This document shows, piece after piece, positions 58,205 through 64,000 of a DNA stretch of 64,000 nt (positions within the stretch are counted from its first letter, which is position 1; each line of letters opens with the position of its first letter). Under the pieces are notes generated by a model. That model ran no database searches. It was not told the origin of the DNA and saw only the letters and a list, made by a program, of their open reading frames with translations. This stretch comes from Heracleum sosnowskyi (taxonomy: Eukaryota > Streptophyta > Magnoliopsida > Apiales > Apiaceae), in NCBI GenBank assembly GCA_030848705.1, contig CM061244.1, positions 111,587,111-111,651,110 of the forward strand. The letters run 5' to 3'. The translations under genes were made by a program, and so were the position numbers.

Positions 58205-59209
58205 TGTTGGTCCTTGAGTATTGAGAATTTCAACCTATGTTTCAACAACTAAAACTAAGATTAAAGTTTATCAGCAGAAGAAATGAAATCACAAGTAGTT
58301 TACTCACAAAATAAATGTTTTATTTATTTTGCAAAGCGTTGCTACAACCTTGAGAAAAGTGTGTCTTTCTCAAGCTTCAATTCTTCAGTTATTTCAAGAC
58401 TTAGAATATGAGATAGTCTAAGTAAGCTAATCCTATCTCTATCATCACGGGTTTGTGGAGCTGCTGTCATTATCTTGTGGCAGCTCCTTACAACTTGTAC
58501 ACCCATGTGACTTACCTAAATTGCTATACAATTCGATTTATCAATACATAGAAAGAAATCTAGATACATTCTAAGTTAAGCTAACACAATCCCAGTAGAT
58601 GTTGATTTGTCATACTTTTGGATCGGTAAGCTTTGTCTTGTTATCTCCAAAGCTTCTATCGTAGTCTTTGCAGGCTTGATACAGTGTTGGGATACTACAG
58701 CACGCCTATTTCTTGAACATCCAAACTGTCACATGTTTGACTGGGTAGATCCCCAATTCAAAGTTTATCCCTTTGAGACAATATCCTGTACTTCCAAGTT
58801 TGCTGTCACAAGAATGCGCTTTTGGTGACAGTATGAAATCCCCGCAATAGATGCTGTCAGGAGTTCCAAACTTGCTGTCAGGAGAATAGAGAGTTTCTGT
58901 CTCAAGGCTTCCGCCAATGTTGTTGTCAGAGTGAATATGCTGTCATGACTTACAACATGTTGTCTTCTTGTAAGCTTACTGTCAGTGAAATGACAGTAAC
59001 ATTTATTCTTGCTGTCATCCTGATGTACTTCTTGAGGCTTGAATAAGTGAATGAACTTCTTCCAAGATATACAAACAATTTTATTATAGGAAATGAAATG
59101 GCTACCAGAACATACTCTGGCTGTGACAGTATGTTCTACTTAATGAAATTAAGTATTACTAAACACAAGGTTAAGTTGTCTTCTAAGCTATCACCCATAA
59201 ATCCTAACA
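58205..59209 (-). repeat. Element D 3' LTR (about 1,005 bp)
   Basis: TGTTGGTCCTTGAG to AAATCCTAACA on the plus strand; termini TGTT and AACA. It starts abruptly inside the CACTA gene. Only one LTR is visible, so its limits rest on the termini, the adjacent PPT and the break in the transposase. It holds about a dozen CTGTCA/TGACAG words. Confidence 0.8.
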
Positions 59210-59222
59210 ATCTCCCCCAATT
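59210..59222 (-). other. Element D polypurine tract
   Basis: The minus strand reads aaattgggggagatt directly before the LTR, nearly identical to the PPT of element C. Confidence 0.8.
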
Positions 59223-59556
59223 TGTTTTTATGGACAATAACTACAAATTTACAGACTGTACATGCTGACAACTTAACTAACAAAGATCAGAATGGCTACA
59301 AACATAAGTGCTCCTTAATGATTGAGCAGATATAGAATATTTACCTAGTTTGAGCTTAAGATCTTCTTTTCTGCCTGCCTTCTTCCTCTCTTCTGAGAGC
59401 TTCTGCTACACATCTTCTGAGACCATCCACCAAAGATATTTCCATGGGGGAAATTGCATCATCCTCAATTTCATCAATGTACTGTTGAGCTATTTTAGAG
59501 CCGACCTGTTGAGCATCCTGGAGATCCATCCACTCCTCTTGACCAAAGATATAGAC

Positions 59557-64000
<4,444 letters not shown>

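Overview
This window is repeat-rich nuclear DNA from a flowering plant, most likely a eudicot. It is strongly AT-rich outside the elements. I see no intact host gene, no rRNA gene and no functional tRNA gene. Everything recognisable is a transposable element, and the largest ones are nested. The lineage calls (Athila-like Ty3, Sirevirus-like Ty1/copia, En/Spm-type CACTA, Helitron, tRNA-derived SINE) rest on motifs read from the sequence. They point to a plant but do not identify the species.

Layout. (1) 1-11,072: AT-rich intergenic DNA with diverged tandem repeats (about 890-1,660 and 5,645-6,440), a 1.3-kb Helitron with both ends visible (1,755-3,080), an isolated minus-strand Helitron 3' end (4,478) and a cluster of Helitron-like units (7,349-9,857). 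(2) 11,073-32,215: element A, a minus-strand Athila-like LTR retrotransposon with a gag-protease ORF but no reverse transcriptase or integrase. Its 5' LTR is split by element B (18,893-31,870). B is a nearly pristine 12,978-bp Sirevirus-like copia element with 1,390-bp LTRs, intact gag and pol, and a long envelope-like reading frame broken by one TAG. (3) 32,216-43,305: AT-rich intergenic DNA with two short Helitrons, another Helitron 3' end, tRNA-like SINE modules, an (AT)25 microsatellite and a 250-bp tandem duplication. (4) 43,306-64,000: a decayed plus-strand CACTA transposon whose transposase gene is cut first by copia element C (45,026-56,782, TSD GTTTA) and then, at 58,205, by copia element D, which runs off the right edge.

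Order of events. CACTA came before C and D, and A came before B. The LTR pairs show at least 5 substitutions in 1,390 bp for B, about 5 in 1,106 bp for A, and about 10 in 494 bp for C. A and B are therefore young and C is clearly older, which fits its five nonsense codons in gag-pol. B is the only element here that looks able to make Gag and Pol.

Best leads. The three copia elements share an envelope-like protein that lies in one continuous frame but is broken by a small number of nonsense codons; in C and D the first stop falls between the conserved N-terminal domain and a basic, nuclear-localisation-like patch. Each of the three also carries its own short motif, repeated far beyond expectation in its LTRs and 3' half: GGTATGACC in B, CAGAGTTT in C, CTGTCA in D. 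The motif differs between elements, its placement is alike, and in C and D it also shapes low-complexity protein sequence. I could not run any search, so the novelty of these patterns is untested.
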